NCBI RefSeq assembly: GCF_007859865.1
Contig: NZ_SJPI01000001.1
Coordinates: 2,046,001 to 2,110,000, forward strand
DNA from: Rubripirellula amarantea
Lineage (GTDB): Bacteria > Planctomycetota > Planctomycetia > Pirellulales > Pirellulaceae
Reading direction: 5' to 3'
DNA: 64,000 nucleotides
Shown: one piece after another, positions 16,963 to 25,605 of the stretch
Layout of the letters: every line of letters starts with the position of its first letter
Numbering within the stretch: the stretch's first letter is position 1
Program-made: the position numbers and the translations under genes
The notes under the pieces: model-generated
Databases searched by the model: none
What the model was told of the DNA's origin: nothing
The model's input: the letters and a program-made list of their open reading frames with translations, nothing else

Positions 16963-16997
16963 AAAAAAGCGACGTGACCCAAGAAGAGTCACGTCGC
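16963..16997 (-). terminator. Rho-independent terminator of the sigma factor gene
   Basis: On the minus strand a perfect 10-bp stem (GCGACGTGAC with GTCACGTCGC, nine-base loop) at 16969-16997 is followed directly by six T residues (16968-16963). It starts 30 bases after the rpoD stop codon. Confidence 0.9.
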
Positions 16998-17026
16998 TAA
17001 TGTGCAGAATTTGCGATTGAAGTCTA

Positions 17027-18589
17027 CTAGTCTAAGAAGCCAACTAGATCTTGGCTTCGACTTGGTTGCTGCAATTTACGGACAGCCTTGGCTTCAATTT
17101 GTCGGATGCGTTCTCGTGTCACCTTGAAAATGTGTCCGACTTCTTCAAGCGTGTAGCTGTAGCCATCGCCAAGGCCGTAACGAAGCTTGATGATTTCACG
17201 TTCGCGGTACGAGAGCGACTTCAACACGCCGGTGATCCGATTGCGAAGCATCTCTTGAGTAGCACCGATTTGAGGGCTTTCGGCCGTGCTATCGGGGAGC
17301 AAGTCACCGAACTGACTGTCTTCGCTGTTGCCAACGGGACGGTCGAGCGAGATCGGGAAACGGCTCATGGTGAGCACTCGGCGAGCTTCTTCGACGGTAA
17401 CGTCGGCGCGGCGAGCGGTTTCTTCGATCGTCGGTTCGCGACCTAGTTCTTGAAGCAATTGACGAGCGACGTTGCGAACACGGCTCATCGTTTCAACCAT
17501 GTGCACTGGAATCCGAATCGTACGGCTTTGGTCAGCGACAGCACGGGTGATCGCTTGGCGAATCCACCAAGTCGCGTACGTACAGAACTTAAAGCCACGA
17601 CGGTATTCAAACTTATCAACCGCACGCATCAAGCCAGCGTTGCCTTCTTGGATCAAATCCAGGAATGACAAACCACGGTTGCGATACTTCTTGGCGATCG
17701 AAACGACCAAGCGAAGGTTACCTTCGCTAAGTTCGCGTTTTGCTTGTTGGTATTCGCCATAAACCTTGTTGAGCATGTCGACGCGACGACGCAGTGACGT
17801 CGGCGTTTCCTGGCATGCGGTCAAGATTTGACGACGTTCGCGAAGCAGTACGTCACGAACTTCGCGACCATGTTTGGTTCGCCGTTGGTTTTCAATTTCA
17901 GCGTCGATTTGTGACAATCGAACCGAGAATCGTTCGAGCAGGTCGATGCGAGTTTCAATGCGTTGGGTACGCAAGCCGAGTTCTTCGATCAAACGTACGG
18001 CACGACGGCGGCGACGCGCCAGCGATCGCCATGCTTCAGCACGGCGCCGTTGGGATGCACTCTTGCTTAAGGCAACCTTCCAGTCGTGGCGGTTTCGCTT
18101 CAGCAATGTTTGCAGGGTGCGAAGGTTGTGGGGCAAGCGACCGATGATCTGTTCTTTTTCAAGACGGTCGGTGACTGAAACTTGAACCGTGCGATCGAAT
18201 GGCAGTTGGCCTCGGTAGACCTTTTTAAGAGTCTTGTAGGCTTCAACGAGAACGTGATGGTTTTCGAGCAGTTTTGTACGGAAGCGGCGACGAGTCTCTT
18301 CGATTCGCTTTGCCAGTTCAATTTCTTCTTTGCGTGTCAGCAATGGGATTTCGCCCATTTGCGTTAGGTACATGCGTACAGGGTCGTCGGACCAAGATTC
18401 GGTTTCTTCGCCCGCGAGCAATTCGTCAGGGCTTTCGAGTTGAACGTCGCCGTCGGCCTGATTGTCAAGGTCAACAGAAACGCCGCCATCCTCGTTTTCG
18501 TCGACGGGAAGCTTGCGAAAGCCGCCAGTCATCGCTTCAGTGCTCTGTGCTTCGACGGATTCAAATTCGTCCAAGAGGGTGTCGAACAA
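17027..18589 (-). CDS. rpoD: Primary-type RNA polymerase sigma-70 factor
   Basis: The 520-residue protein has an acidic N-terminus without a clear region 1.1, region 1.2 ([20 protein letters not shown], ~69-88), and a long very basic insert (~150-290, with runs such as [11 protein letters not shown]). Region 2 follows ([36 protein letters not shown], with the -10-melting aromatics), then region 3 and region 4 ([34 protein letters not shown], the -35 helix-turn-helix). Region 2.4 and 4.2 residues look standard, so it should read ordinary TTGACA/TATAAT promoters. A paralogue sharing the N-terminal half begins at 63430, so which of the two is the housekeeping factor is not certain. A strong terminator follows. 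Confidence 0.9.
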   Translation of the reverse strand: MFDTLLDEFESVEAQSTEAMTGGFRKLPVDENEDGGVSVDLDNQADGDVQLESPDELLAGEETESWSDDPVRMYLTQMGEIPLLTRKEEIELAKRIEETRRRFRTKLLENHHVLVEAYKTLKKVYRGQLPFDRTVQVSVTDRLEKEQIIGRLPHNLRTLQTLLKRNRHDWKVALSKSASQRRRAEAWRSLARRRRRAVRLIEELGLRTQRIETRIDLLERFSVRLSQIDAEIENQRRTKHGREVRDVLLRERRQILTACQETPTSLRRRVDMLNKVYGEYQQAKRELSEGNLRLVVSIAKKYRNRGLSFLDLIQEGNAGLMRAVDKFEYRRGFKFCTYATWWIRQAITRAVADQSRTIRIPVHMVETMSRVRNVARQLLQELGREPTIEETARRADVTVEEARRVLTMSRFPISLDRPVGNSEDSQFGDLLPDSTAESPQIGATQEMLRNRITGVLKSLSYREREIIKLRYGLGDGYSYTLEEVGHIFKVTRERIRQIEAKAVRKLQQPSRSQDLVGFLD

Positions 18590-19557
18590 GAGAGTGACTC
18601 CTAGGAATAGGAAAAATGGATGTGGGAATAAATGATGGTTGAAAAGACGCGAAAGTCAGTCGAATGCTACGCTGGAAGCATGGTTTTGGCCAAAAAAGTT
18701 AGCAAATCAAATTGCCAAGTCAGTTGGGGTTCCGCAGAGGGTGTGCGTAGGGGTCGAATCGGAGCAGTAGGGCGTCATCATCCTGCAATGAAAATTGTGT
18801 CTGAGTGAGAACCGGGGTTGGAGCACGACGTGCGATCATGATCCAGGGTGAAATTGGCAATGTTGTAAATCAGTCTGTTCGGTCGGTGAGCGACAGCAGA
18901 GAGGTGAGCAAGGACGTTTGAGTCAAACGATCTTGTGAGAGAAATAGTCGCTGGAAAGTGAAGAAGACCGACCGGCGGTTCGTCACTTCTCAACTGTACC
19001 ACTCGAACCCTCTCCATCTATCAAACACCATCCAATTGGAAAAATTTTCCGCCTGGGGGAATTCGGCCAACAAACGCGGTCATCCCGTCCTGTGAACCAA
19101 AAAATGCCAGCGACGTAGTGTCATTGGCGTGATCTCAGTGCTGTCTATTTCTGTGTTCTCTTCGATTGCGACAGAACTGAAGTGCTTTTCTTGATGTACT
19201 AATCACAGCCAAATTCGCCGTCGAACTTGGAACGAGACCTACGCGTGTCGGTACCATCCGTTGGCAAGCAGAAGACATTGCGTGAACCACACGAGAACGC
19301 GAAACCGATTCCTTCGATTCCACAACCGAACGTACTTGTTCGTAGTTAATTTTGCCGCGTTGATTTGGGTTGAGACCAAAATGAAAACATCGAAAAAGGC
19401 ACTCACTCGCACCTTAAGATGACAAATCTGGAAACCATACCCGAGTTAAGAACCGGCTTTTGGGTGAGTGTTGTCAACTGCTCGTCCAGATTCTAGTCTC
19501 GGCAGACCCATGGTCCAGCCATCGGCACACGAAATCCTCCCCAAACTTTCACATTCT
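18590..19557. other. Long intergenic region upstream of rpoD with two perfect palindromes
   Basis: Almost 970 bases hold no gene I can support; small frames here have no protein-like composition. Two perfect odd-centred palindromes stand out: CGTTTGAGTCAAACG (18915-18929) and GGAAAAATTTTCC (19038-19050). Both could be operators for the minus-strand sigma gene or for a small RNA. No tRNA or known riboswitch was recognised. Confidence 0.4.
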
Positions 19558-20118
19558 ATGTATTCACTCACCTGTCCGCATTGCCAGCATGCGATTCCTG
19601 TTGCCCCCTCAAAGGCGGGGCAAGAAATGCTATGCCCTGAGTGCCAGCGGGCGGTTCAAGTTCCCAAATTGGGGCAATTGAAGTCTTTGCCTCGCGTTGA
19701 TTCGGTCGAGGATGGTGGCGGTAGGCGAGAATTGGGCGCCAGGGGGCTTTCCGATAGCAGTTCGATTGTGTTCGTGATCTGCGCGTTGATTGCGACCGCG
19801 TGCTTATTGGTCGCCGGGTTATGCGGAATTCGTTGGTATTTGATTGAATCGCAAACCACGACCGAAGAGCACGTGGCTCTGCTTGCGGAGCAATACTCGA
19901 AGGCCAACGCGGCACAGTTGATTCGTGAGTACGAGCAGATGGAAGAGCTCGATATAGATATCGGCGGACCCTATGGATACAAGGTCACGCAGCGTGAAAA
20001 AGATGATTGGGGCTTCAATGCTTTGATGGCTGCGATTGTTGGTTCGCTGGCCTTCGTTGGCGCGCTAGTTTCAGTCGCAAAATCTCGCGACAAGTCAACT
20101 GAAAATTTGACTAGTTGA
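19558..20118 (+). CDS. Zinc-ribbon membrane protein of unknown function
   Basis: The ATG at 19558 starts directly before a zinc ribbon: two CxxC knuckles (LTCPHCQHA and LCPECQRA) in the first 30 residues. Two hydrophobic helices follow (IVFVICALIATACLLVAGLC and LMAAIVGSLAFVGALVSVA) with ~75 mostly polar, acidic residues between them. The protein is 186 residues. Earlier in-frame starts add a stretch without similarity and are less likely. Planctomycete genomes encode many such zinc-ribbon/TM proteins; no function can be assigned. It is an isolated plus-strand gene facing the methyltransferase gene. Confidence 0.7.
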   Translation: MYSLTCPHCQHAIPVAPSKAGQEMLCPECQRAVQVPKLGQLKSLPRVDSVEDGGGRRELGARGLSDSSSIVFVICALIATACLLVAGLCGIRWYLIESQTTTEEHVALLAEQYSKANAAQLIREYEQMEELDIDIGGPYGYKVTQREKDDWGFNALMAAIVGSLAFVGALVSVAKSRDKSTENLTS

Positions 20119-20168
20119 ATTAGGCAAAGGCGGACACTTAGTTGACTCGACGGTCGACTGGTTCTTTG

Positions 20169-21050
20169 CTACTTACGACGCATCACATAGACGACATCTT
20201 CGGTCGTGCTGTCGACTTCGATTGGCTCGTCTAGTTCATAAGAAAAGTCGTACGTTTCGATAACCTCCCAGCCATCGCTCGACTCGATCAGTGAATCCAT
20301 TTGCTTGGGTGTGTAGCTTCGCAACACTAGTTCATCGATGATGCGAAAGCTTTCAGAGGGACGATGGACATCGAAGTAGATGCCGAACCGTTCAACGCGA
20401 CTCTTGGGATCTCTTCCAACGGTCCACATGTGTGTGTTGATTGATAAGTGGCCTCGGCGCGCCGACCACGATTCCGTTTCGCTCGGCGCAACATCGGTGG
20501 GAGTCAAATGGACGCCTAGTAGGTACAGCCCGCCTTTGCGAACCGCTTGTGCCATGCAGTTCAAGTGATCGCGAGCCGCACGTTCGCTGTTGAGGTGTCG
20601 AAAGCTATTGATGGTATTGAATGCAATGTCGCTCTTGCGTTTGACTTTGAAGTCCGCCATGTCTGCGACAAATGCCGACTCGGGAAAGCCGTGCCGGCGA
20701 AATCGGGCGTTGCAAAACGCAACTGCATGCGGGTTCAAATCCAGTCCCGAGACTTCAAATCCCTTTTTGGCGAAGGCCTGGATTAGTCTTCCAGTGCCGC
20801 AGGCGGGTTCAAACAATCGCTTGATGCTGCCTCCGCGCAGGTGCGCTTCTCCGCATGCGAGGATGAACTTGATTTCCGCAGCACAGTCGGCTCCGAATAC
20901 TAGGTCATAGTATTTTGGGTGATCGTAAATTGACTCGTCGAGCACGGCGAGGTTCTGCGGATTGGGCGGCGGTGTTTCGTCAAAAACACTGTTTTGCTTA
21001 ATGGCCGAAACTTTTGCCGGTTTGGATGCCGGTTTCTTAGTGCGGTTCAT
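20169..21050 (-). CDS. SAM-dependent methyltransferase
   Basis: This 293-residue protein has a class-I methyltransferase fold: motif I in LFEPACGTGRLIQAF, the acidic SAM-ribose residue in VSGLDLNPHAVAF, and motif II-like DMADFKVKRKSDIAFNTIN. The N-terminal ~35 residues are Lys/Pro-rich and probably disordered. The C-terminal half (IYFDVHRPSESFRIIDEL) has the strand arrangement of small-molecule methyltransferases. The substrate is unknown. Its start overlaps the DinB-family gene by four bases, so the two are translated together. Confidence 0.85.
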   Translation of the reverse strand: MNRTKKPASKPAKVSAIKQNSVFDETPPPNPQNLAVLDESIYDHPKYYDLVFGADCAAEIKFILACGEAHLRGGSIKRLFEPACGTGRLIQAFAKKGFEVSGLDLNPHAVAFCNARFRRHGFPESAFVADMADFKVKRKSDIAFNTINSFRHLNSERAARDHLNCMAQAVRKGGLYLLGVHLTPTDVAPSETESWSARRGHLSINTHMWTVGRDPKSRVERFGIYFDVHRPSESFRIIDELVLRSYTPKQMDSLIESSDGWEVIETYDFSYELDEPIEVDSTTEDVVYVMRRK

Positions 21051-21592
21051 CGCACGCTCTCCAGTCCCATCGCACGGCGGATCAGTCCAATTTGGCCCGC
21101 GTGAATGTGTTCATGCAAAGGGCAGAATAGGACCGCCCCAAGTTTGTTCGGGTAAGCCGCGTACGGCATATCGATCGGTTCCAGAAGCGTTTCCGCGGTG
21201 ACCTGATCGAGCACGCTCATCGCTCGGGTGTGGATCACGCAGAGTCGTTCGTGTAGTTCGTCGGCGCTCATTTGTTTTGAAGCATCTGCGGACGGCGTCG
21301 AACCTCGCGTGTATGCCTTGCGAAAACGGCTCGGAATCAATTCGAGGTCTTCGTCGGCCCGGCCGCGCAATCGGAACATCAGCAATCCGTATTGGCTGAC
21401 CGTCAGGTGACCAACTTGCCACGCGATGTTGGTGCACAAACCATCGGGGATATCGAACCAACGCTCTCTCGGCGTTTGTTCAAGTAAACCCAGGGTGTAG
21501 TCGCGTGCGAATTTGATTTGGCCCACGGCACCGCAAAGCATTTGCATCGTGGCTTGAGGGTCGGGAGCATTGTCGTCGATTGGCATGTTCAT
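21047..21592 (-). CDS. DinB-fold family protein
   Basis: This 181-residue protein matches the DinB/DUF664 four-helix-bundle family: LLEQTPRERWFDIPDG, then NIAWQVGHLTVSQYGLL (the first metal-binding His region) and LFCPLHEHIHAGQIGLIRR (the C-terminal His cluster). Members are metal-dependent thiol-handling or hydrolytic enzymes, often of unknown substrate. It overlaps the methyltransferase gene in an ATGA arrangement, which suggests a joint role. Confidence 0.8.
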   Translation of the reverse strand: MNMPIDDNAPDPQATMQMLCGAVGQIKFARDYTLGLLEQTPRERWFDIPDGLCTNIAWQVGHLTVSQYGLLMFRLRGRADEDLELIPSRFRKAYTRGSTPSADASKQMSADELHERLCVIHTRAMSVLDQVTAETLLEPIDMPYAAYPNKLGAVLFCPLHEHIHAGQIGLIRRAMGLESVR

Positions 21593-21654
21593 CCCGACAA
21601 TGTAGGCATCAGCGGCGAAGGCCTAAAGTGGCGTAGCGCTTACAAGCCAGCTTT

Positions 21655-22260
21655 CTACGACGCCAGCTTCTTGCTCGCTTTACGTCGTGGAGGTTTGGCG
21701 ACCAAATGAATCACCGGCAACCGCGATTTGCCACCATGAAAAGTTCGCCGATTGTCGATTGTGTGATCAAACACAAACACACCACTGGAATTCCCTCGCG
21801 GCGACACTCTGAGGATGGCGGGATGGCCGCACTCGCTGCATCGGACACGTAGCCCATGGGAATCAATCAGCTGGGCGATCGTGTCGACGAGTTTTCGATT
21901 CTCTTCCAGGGTCGGAAACGCTTGGCCGGCAAATTGATTCAGCTTCTCGGCGATGGTCAGCCGAATCGAACGTTGCAGTCGGGCTAGATCTTGCTCGAGC
22001 TCACTTAAAGTACTGGTCGCTTGTGCAGCATCGACCTGAGGCGTCTTGCCGGCAGTAGGGAGAGCGGCCTTGGGCAGATCTGGCGTCATGCGTTCTGTTT
22101 GCATCCTTTGGCGGGCTCGCAATTGGCCGCGAGCATCGGGATTCTCAAATTCACTCTCGACAAGTTTATACAAGTTGTATAAGTTGTCGAGTGTCGAATT
22201 TAACGCGTGACTCAAAAACTCACCATCCAACGCATTCCTTCGTATCCTTACCCTCCTCAT
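21655..22260 (-). CDS. Conserved-looking protein of unknown function with a Cys pair
   Basis: The 201-residue protein is not recognised. The first ~30 residues include a leucine/tyrosine-rich helix (LDNLYNLYKLVESEF). A middle helical part (TLSELEQDLARLQRSIRLTI) could form a coiled coil. The last third has VRCSECGHPAILRVSPRG, a CxxC pair that may be half of a zinc site, then HTIDNRRTFHGGKSRLPVI and a basic tail. Composition and codon use look coding. It is divergent from the GAF-HlyD gene, with 177 bases between the starts that show no clear gene. Confidence 0.6.
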   Translation of the reverse strand: MRRVRIRRNALDGEFLSHALNSTLDNLYNLYKLVESEFENPDARGQLRARQRMQTERMTPDLPKAALPTAGKTPQVDAAQATSTLSELEQDLARLQRSIRLTIAEKLNQFAGQAFPTLEENRKLVDTIAQLIDSHGLRVRCSECGHPAILRVSPRGNSSGVFVFDHTIDNRRTFHGGKSRLPVIHLVAKPPRRKASKKLAS

Positions 22261-22437
22261 GGAGGCTCCCTATTTCTGAATTCATTCCTCAGGTCAACGT
22301 GGCGAAACTCGGTGCGATTCAGTACCGTCGAACGTTGATCCATTAACGCAGGAGTGTCTCGGAGCCCGCCCAGCGGTTTTCCGTCTCTCTTGATCAGGCA
22401 TTTTTCATTTTCTTGAATCCTTAGGGCAAACGACGCC

Positions 22438-24501
22438 ATGTCGGTCAATCAGCAAACCGTCGAGGAAACCAAGGCTCAAATTCGAGGGCTGGTCAATGAA
22501 ATTGCCGCGCTCGCGAAAAGCGGAGCCACGGCAGACGAGTTCTATTCCGAGCTTCTTTCTAGGATCATCACGGCCTTAGCGGCCGCCGGTGGCGCCGTTT
22601 GGTTGCTTGACGATGACGGCCAATTGCGATTGCAGTACCAAATCAATGCCGAGCCGTCGATTTTGGCTGAGGACACTGACGACGGTGTTCGCCACAAGCG
22701 ATTGATCCAGCGTGTGTCCAATGCCGGGCAGTCGTTGTTAGTGCCGCCCTACTCGGGCACGACCGACGGCGACGCCGAAGGAAACCCGACTCGCTATCTG
22801 TTGGTCCTGGGGGCTCTTAAGCACGAGAACCAGAACGACGGCCTGATCGAGATTTTTCAACGTCCCGATACTGCGCCGGATACTCAAAAAGGCTACCTGC
22901 GATTCCTGCAGCAGATGTGCGAATTGGCGGCCGAGTGGTTGCGAGGGCAAAAGCTACGCAAACTTGGCGATCGCCAAACGCTATGGCAACAAGCGGACTC
23001 GTTCGCTCGTGCTTCGCATGAATCGCTCGACCTCAAAGAAACCTGCTATATCGTGGCCAACGAAGGCCGACGATTGATCGGTTGCGACCGAGTGAGTGTT
23101 GCGATCAAGAAGGGTCGCAAGTGCATCGTTCAAGCGATCAGTGGACAAGACACGATCGAAAATCGTTCCAACATTGTGGCCGCACTGAATAACTTGGCCA
23201 CTCGAGTCGTAGCCGCTGGCGAACCGTTGTGGCACGACGGGGCTACCGAAGACTTGCCTCCTCAGATTGAAGAGGCACTCGAAGACTATGTGGACGAATC
23301 GTACGGCCGAAACATCGCGGTGTTGCCTCTTCGCGAGCCCGAACGCAAATTGGGTAAAGACGAAGAAGCTGGTGCCGCCGGCACAATTGATCGCGACAAC
23401 TCGCACCGTGGTGAAGTGATCGGTGCATTGATCGTCGAGCAAATCGAAACTGACATTCCACGCGACATCTACCGTTCGCGAGTGGACTTGGTGTACGAAC
23501 ACGGCACTCGGGCGATCGCGAACTCGCGTTCGCATAGCAATCTATTTCTGATGCCTCTTTGGCGAGCCCTTGGCCGCGCAACCTGGATCATTCGTGCACG
23601 AACGTTACCAAAAACGCTCGCCGTCCTTGGGTTAATCACAGCGGTCGTTCTTGGATTGATCTTCATTCAAAAGGACTTCAATCTCGAAGCGGAAGGAACG
23701 CTCGTTCCTGAGGCTCGGCGTGAAGTGTTTGCACCGATTGACGGTGAAGTAATCGAAGTGGCCGTCGAGCACAATGATGTCGTGAAGGCTGGGGATGTCT
23801 TGGTTCGACTTCGCAATCCTGATTTAGAGGTGCAGTTGACTGAAATCCAAGGCCAGATCCAAACCACACTTGCCGAACAGGCTCGCGTTCGCGGGCAGTT
23901 AGGTTTAAGTCGCGAGATGGACGCTGCTGAAAAGCTTGCTATCCAGGCCGAGCAAATGGAGTTGGAAGTCAAGAAGAAGGTTCTGCTTGAAAAGCAGAAG
24001 CTGCAAGTTGAACGCGAGAAAGATCTCGTGATTCGATCGCCGATCGACGGCATCGTGGTTTCCTGGGACGTCGAAAAGACGCTCCGCAGTCGGCCTATCA
24101 TGACCGGACAAGTATTGATGGAGATCGCGGATCTCAACCAGCCTCTGACGCTTGAGCTTGAACTGCCCGAGAAACGTGAGGGACACCTTGATGAGTTCGT
24201 CGAAACGGAAAATCTAACTCAGCCGGATTCGCACTTGGAAGTCACGTACATCCTGGCCACCGATCCAGACAAACCACTTGAAGCAGTGCTTCCGGTAGCG
24301 ACGATCGCCACACGTGCAGAAAGTCATGAAGAGCATGGTGCAATTATCAAGATGCGTGCCGTGCCAGAGCAGGACCCCCTGCGTCGGCTCAATCCGCGTC
24401 CGGGTGCGAAAGTGATTGCCAAAGTGCATTGCGGTCGCGCATCGAGCGGTTTTGTTTTCCTCCATGAGATTTATGAGTGGTGTTGCAAGTTCTTCTTTTA
24501 A
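22438..24501 (+). CDS. GAF-sensor/HlyD-type membrane adaptor fusion
   Basis: The 687-residue protein starts with two GAF-like domains (about 30-165 and 185-365; second shows SLDLKETCYIVANEGRRLIG). One membrane helix follows at ~393-411 (TLAVLGLITAVVLGLIFIQ). The rest is a HlyD/membrane-fusion-protein module: a split lipoyl domain (VFAPIDGEVIEVAVEHNDVV, then VIRSPIDGIVVSWDVEK) around a coiled-coil hairpin (~463-535), and a beta-barrel region. The GAF part should be cytoplasmic and the adaptor part outside, so it could sense a small molecule and influence an envelope complex. It is first of three consecutive genes carrying lipoyl/HlyD modules. GAF ligand unknown. Confidence 0.85.
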   Translation: MSVNQQTVEETKAQIRGLVNEIAALAKSGATADEFYSELLSRIITALAAAGGAVWLLDDDGQLRLQYQINAEPSILAEDTDDGVRHKRLIQRVSNAGQSLLVPPYSGTTDGDAEGNPTRYLLVLGALKHENQNDGLIEIFQRPDTAPDTQKGYLRFLQQMCELAAEWLRGQKLRKLGDRQTLWQQADSFARASHESLDLKETCYIVANEGRRLIGCDRVSVAIKKGRKCIVQAISGQDTIENRSNIVAALNNLATRVVAAGEPLWHDGATEDLPPQIEEALEDYVDESYGRNIAVLPLREPERKLGKDEEAGAAGTIDRDNSHRGEVIGALIVEQIETDIPRDIYRSRVDLVYEHGTRAIANSRSHSNLFLMPLWRALGRATWIIRARTLPKTLAVLGLITAVVLGLIFIQKDFNLEAEGTLVPEARREVFAPIDGEVIEVAVEHNDVVKAGDVLVRLRNPDLEVQLTEIQGQIQTTLAEQARVRGQLGLSREMDAAEKLAIQAEQMELEVKKKVLLEKQKLQVEREKDLVIRSPIDGIVVSWDVEKTLRSRPIMTGQVLMEIADLNQPLTLELELPEKREGHLDEFVETENLTQPDSHLEVTYILATDPDKPLEAVLPVATIATRAESHEEHGAIIKMRAVPEQDPLRRLNPRPGAKVIAKVHCGRASSGFVFLHEIYEWCCKFFF

Positions 24502-24567
24502 ACCTAGCTCGAGGGTGAAAGTCACCGTCCCGGTAGGGTCGACGACCGCATCCCAACGTTTTTAAAC

Positions 24568-24585
24568 CCGAGGTGAATACCTCGG
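24568..24585. repeat. Intergenic CCGAGGT hairpin
   Basis: A perfect 7-bp stem (CCGAGGT with ACCTCGG, loop GAAT) lies between the first two genes of the HlyD/M50 cluster. No T-run follows, so it is not a typical terminator. A similar hairpin lies before the third gene. Confidence 0.6.
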
Positions 24586-24623
24586 ATTACCAAGTCAAAT
24601 CCTTTTCTTTTTGAGTCACTTTC

Positions 24624-25496
24624 ATGCGTAATGCCATCTTTGCCCTGTTGGCTTTGTCGCTTTTTGCCGTTGGTGCCAATGCGCAGAACGGCGAGCGTAC
24701 CATCCGAGCTGTCAACTGTTCTGTGCGGTACATCAACAAGGTGGATGTTCCTGCCAAGGCGGACGGTCCGGTGATGGAGTTGAATTTCGAAGAAGGCGAT
24801 GCCGTCACTGTGGGTGACGTGCTTGCAATCATCGAAGACACCGCCGCTAAGCTTGCTGTCGACTTAAAGAAAGCAGAAGAGAAGGAAGCAATTCTGACGG
24901 CTTCGAACGACATCAACTTAAAGGACGCGGTTAACAGCGAGCGAGTGGCCAAAGCCGAGTACGAAGCGTTCAAAGAACTGCACCGCGAAGGTGCCCTGCC
25001 CTACTGGGAAATGGAAAAGAAGCGTCTTGAAGCCGAGCGACAAAAGCTTCGTATCGGTTTGGCCGAAATGGAACAAAAGATTGCTTTGGTTAAACGGATC
25101 GCCAAGCAAACCGAACTCGACATGGCCGAGTTTGAATTGACAAAGCGAAAGGTTACCGCCCCAGCTACTGGTTTCATCGAAAAACGCATCGCTCAAATTG
25201 GCCAATGGGTCCAAGCCGGTAGTCCAATCGCAACGTTGATTCAAATGGACAAGCTGCGAGTGGAAGGTGACATTGATGCCCTGAGTTATCCCGGCAACGT
25301 CGCTAAGGGAACTCGCGTCGAAGTGACGGTCTATCAAGGTGACCGTGAAGTGAAGGTCGATGGAGTGATTGGTTACATCAGCATGGAAGTGGACTTAAAC
25401 GACAACAACAAAATCTGGGTCGAAATCGAGAATGAAAAGTTCGGTACCGACTGGAAGTTCAAGCCCGGCATGAAAGCCGACATTGCTGTGAAGTAG
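24624..25496 (+). CDS. Periplasmic HlyD/RND-type adaptor protein
   Basis: The 290-residue protein begins with a Sec signal peptide (NAIFALLALSLFAVGANA, likely cleaved after ANA). The mature part is a compact membrane-fusion protein: a lipoyl half-domain (KVDVPAKADGPVMELNFEEG), a coiled-coil hairpin (~80-165, with YEAFKELHREGALPYWEME) and the second half (KVTAPATGFIEKRIAQIG), then a beta-barrel domain. It has no N-terminal anchor, unlike its neighbour. It probably assembles with the lipoyl domains of the flanking gene products. No TolC-like or RND pump gene is next to it. Confidence 0.85.
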   Translation: MRNAIFALLALSLFAVGANAQNGERTIRAVNCSVRYINKVDVPAKADGPVMELNFEEGDAVTVGDVLAIIEDTAAKLAVDLKKAEEKEAILTASNDINLKDAVNSERVAKAEYEAFKELHREGALPYWEMEKKRLEAERQKLRIGLAEMEQKIALVKRIAKQTELDMAEFELTKRKVTAPATGFIEKRIAQIGQWVQAGSPIATLIQMDKLRVEGDIDALSYPGNVAKGTRVEVTVYQGDREVKVDGVIGYISMEVDLNDNNKIWVEIENEKFGTDWKFKPGMKADIAVK

Positions 25497-25526
25497 CAAG
25501 ACCGGGAAGGATTCCCAGCATTTAGG

Positions 25527-25541
25527 CGAGGCGAAGCCTCG
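25527..25541. repeat. Intergenic CGAGGC hairpin
   Basis: A perfect 6-bp stem (CGAGGC with GCCTCG, loop GAA) lies between the adaptor and the M50 gene. It shares the CGAGG/CCTCGG core and GAA-type loop with the hairpin at 24568-24585. A smaller GGGAA/TTCCC hairpin precedes it at about 25504-25516. Confidence 0.55.
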
Positions 25542-25605
25542 GTTCCCGATTTGCTTTCCGACGTTTTTGATACCTGATCCCTGACACCTGTTTTCTACGT
25601 TCCCT

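Noticed and set aside
16905-16982. Longer N-terminus for the TPR-glycosyltransferase
   Set aside because: The extension would be encoded by the rpoD terminator hairpin.
18778-19323. Small minus-strand frames upstream of rpoD
   Set aside because: Short, no recognisable domain, no ribosome-binding site and no supportive context.
22257-22448. 63-residue minus-strand frame between divergent genes
   Set aside because: It overlaps both neighbouring starts and looks like non-coding leader DNA.
25497-25605. Terminator between the adaptor and M50 genes
   Set aside because: Hairpins are present but no T-run follows, and the genes form a coherent set.
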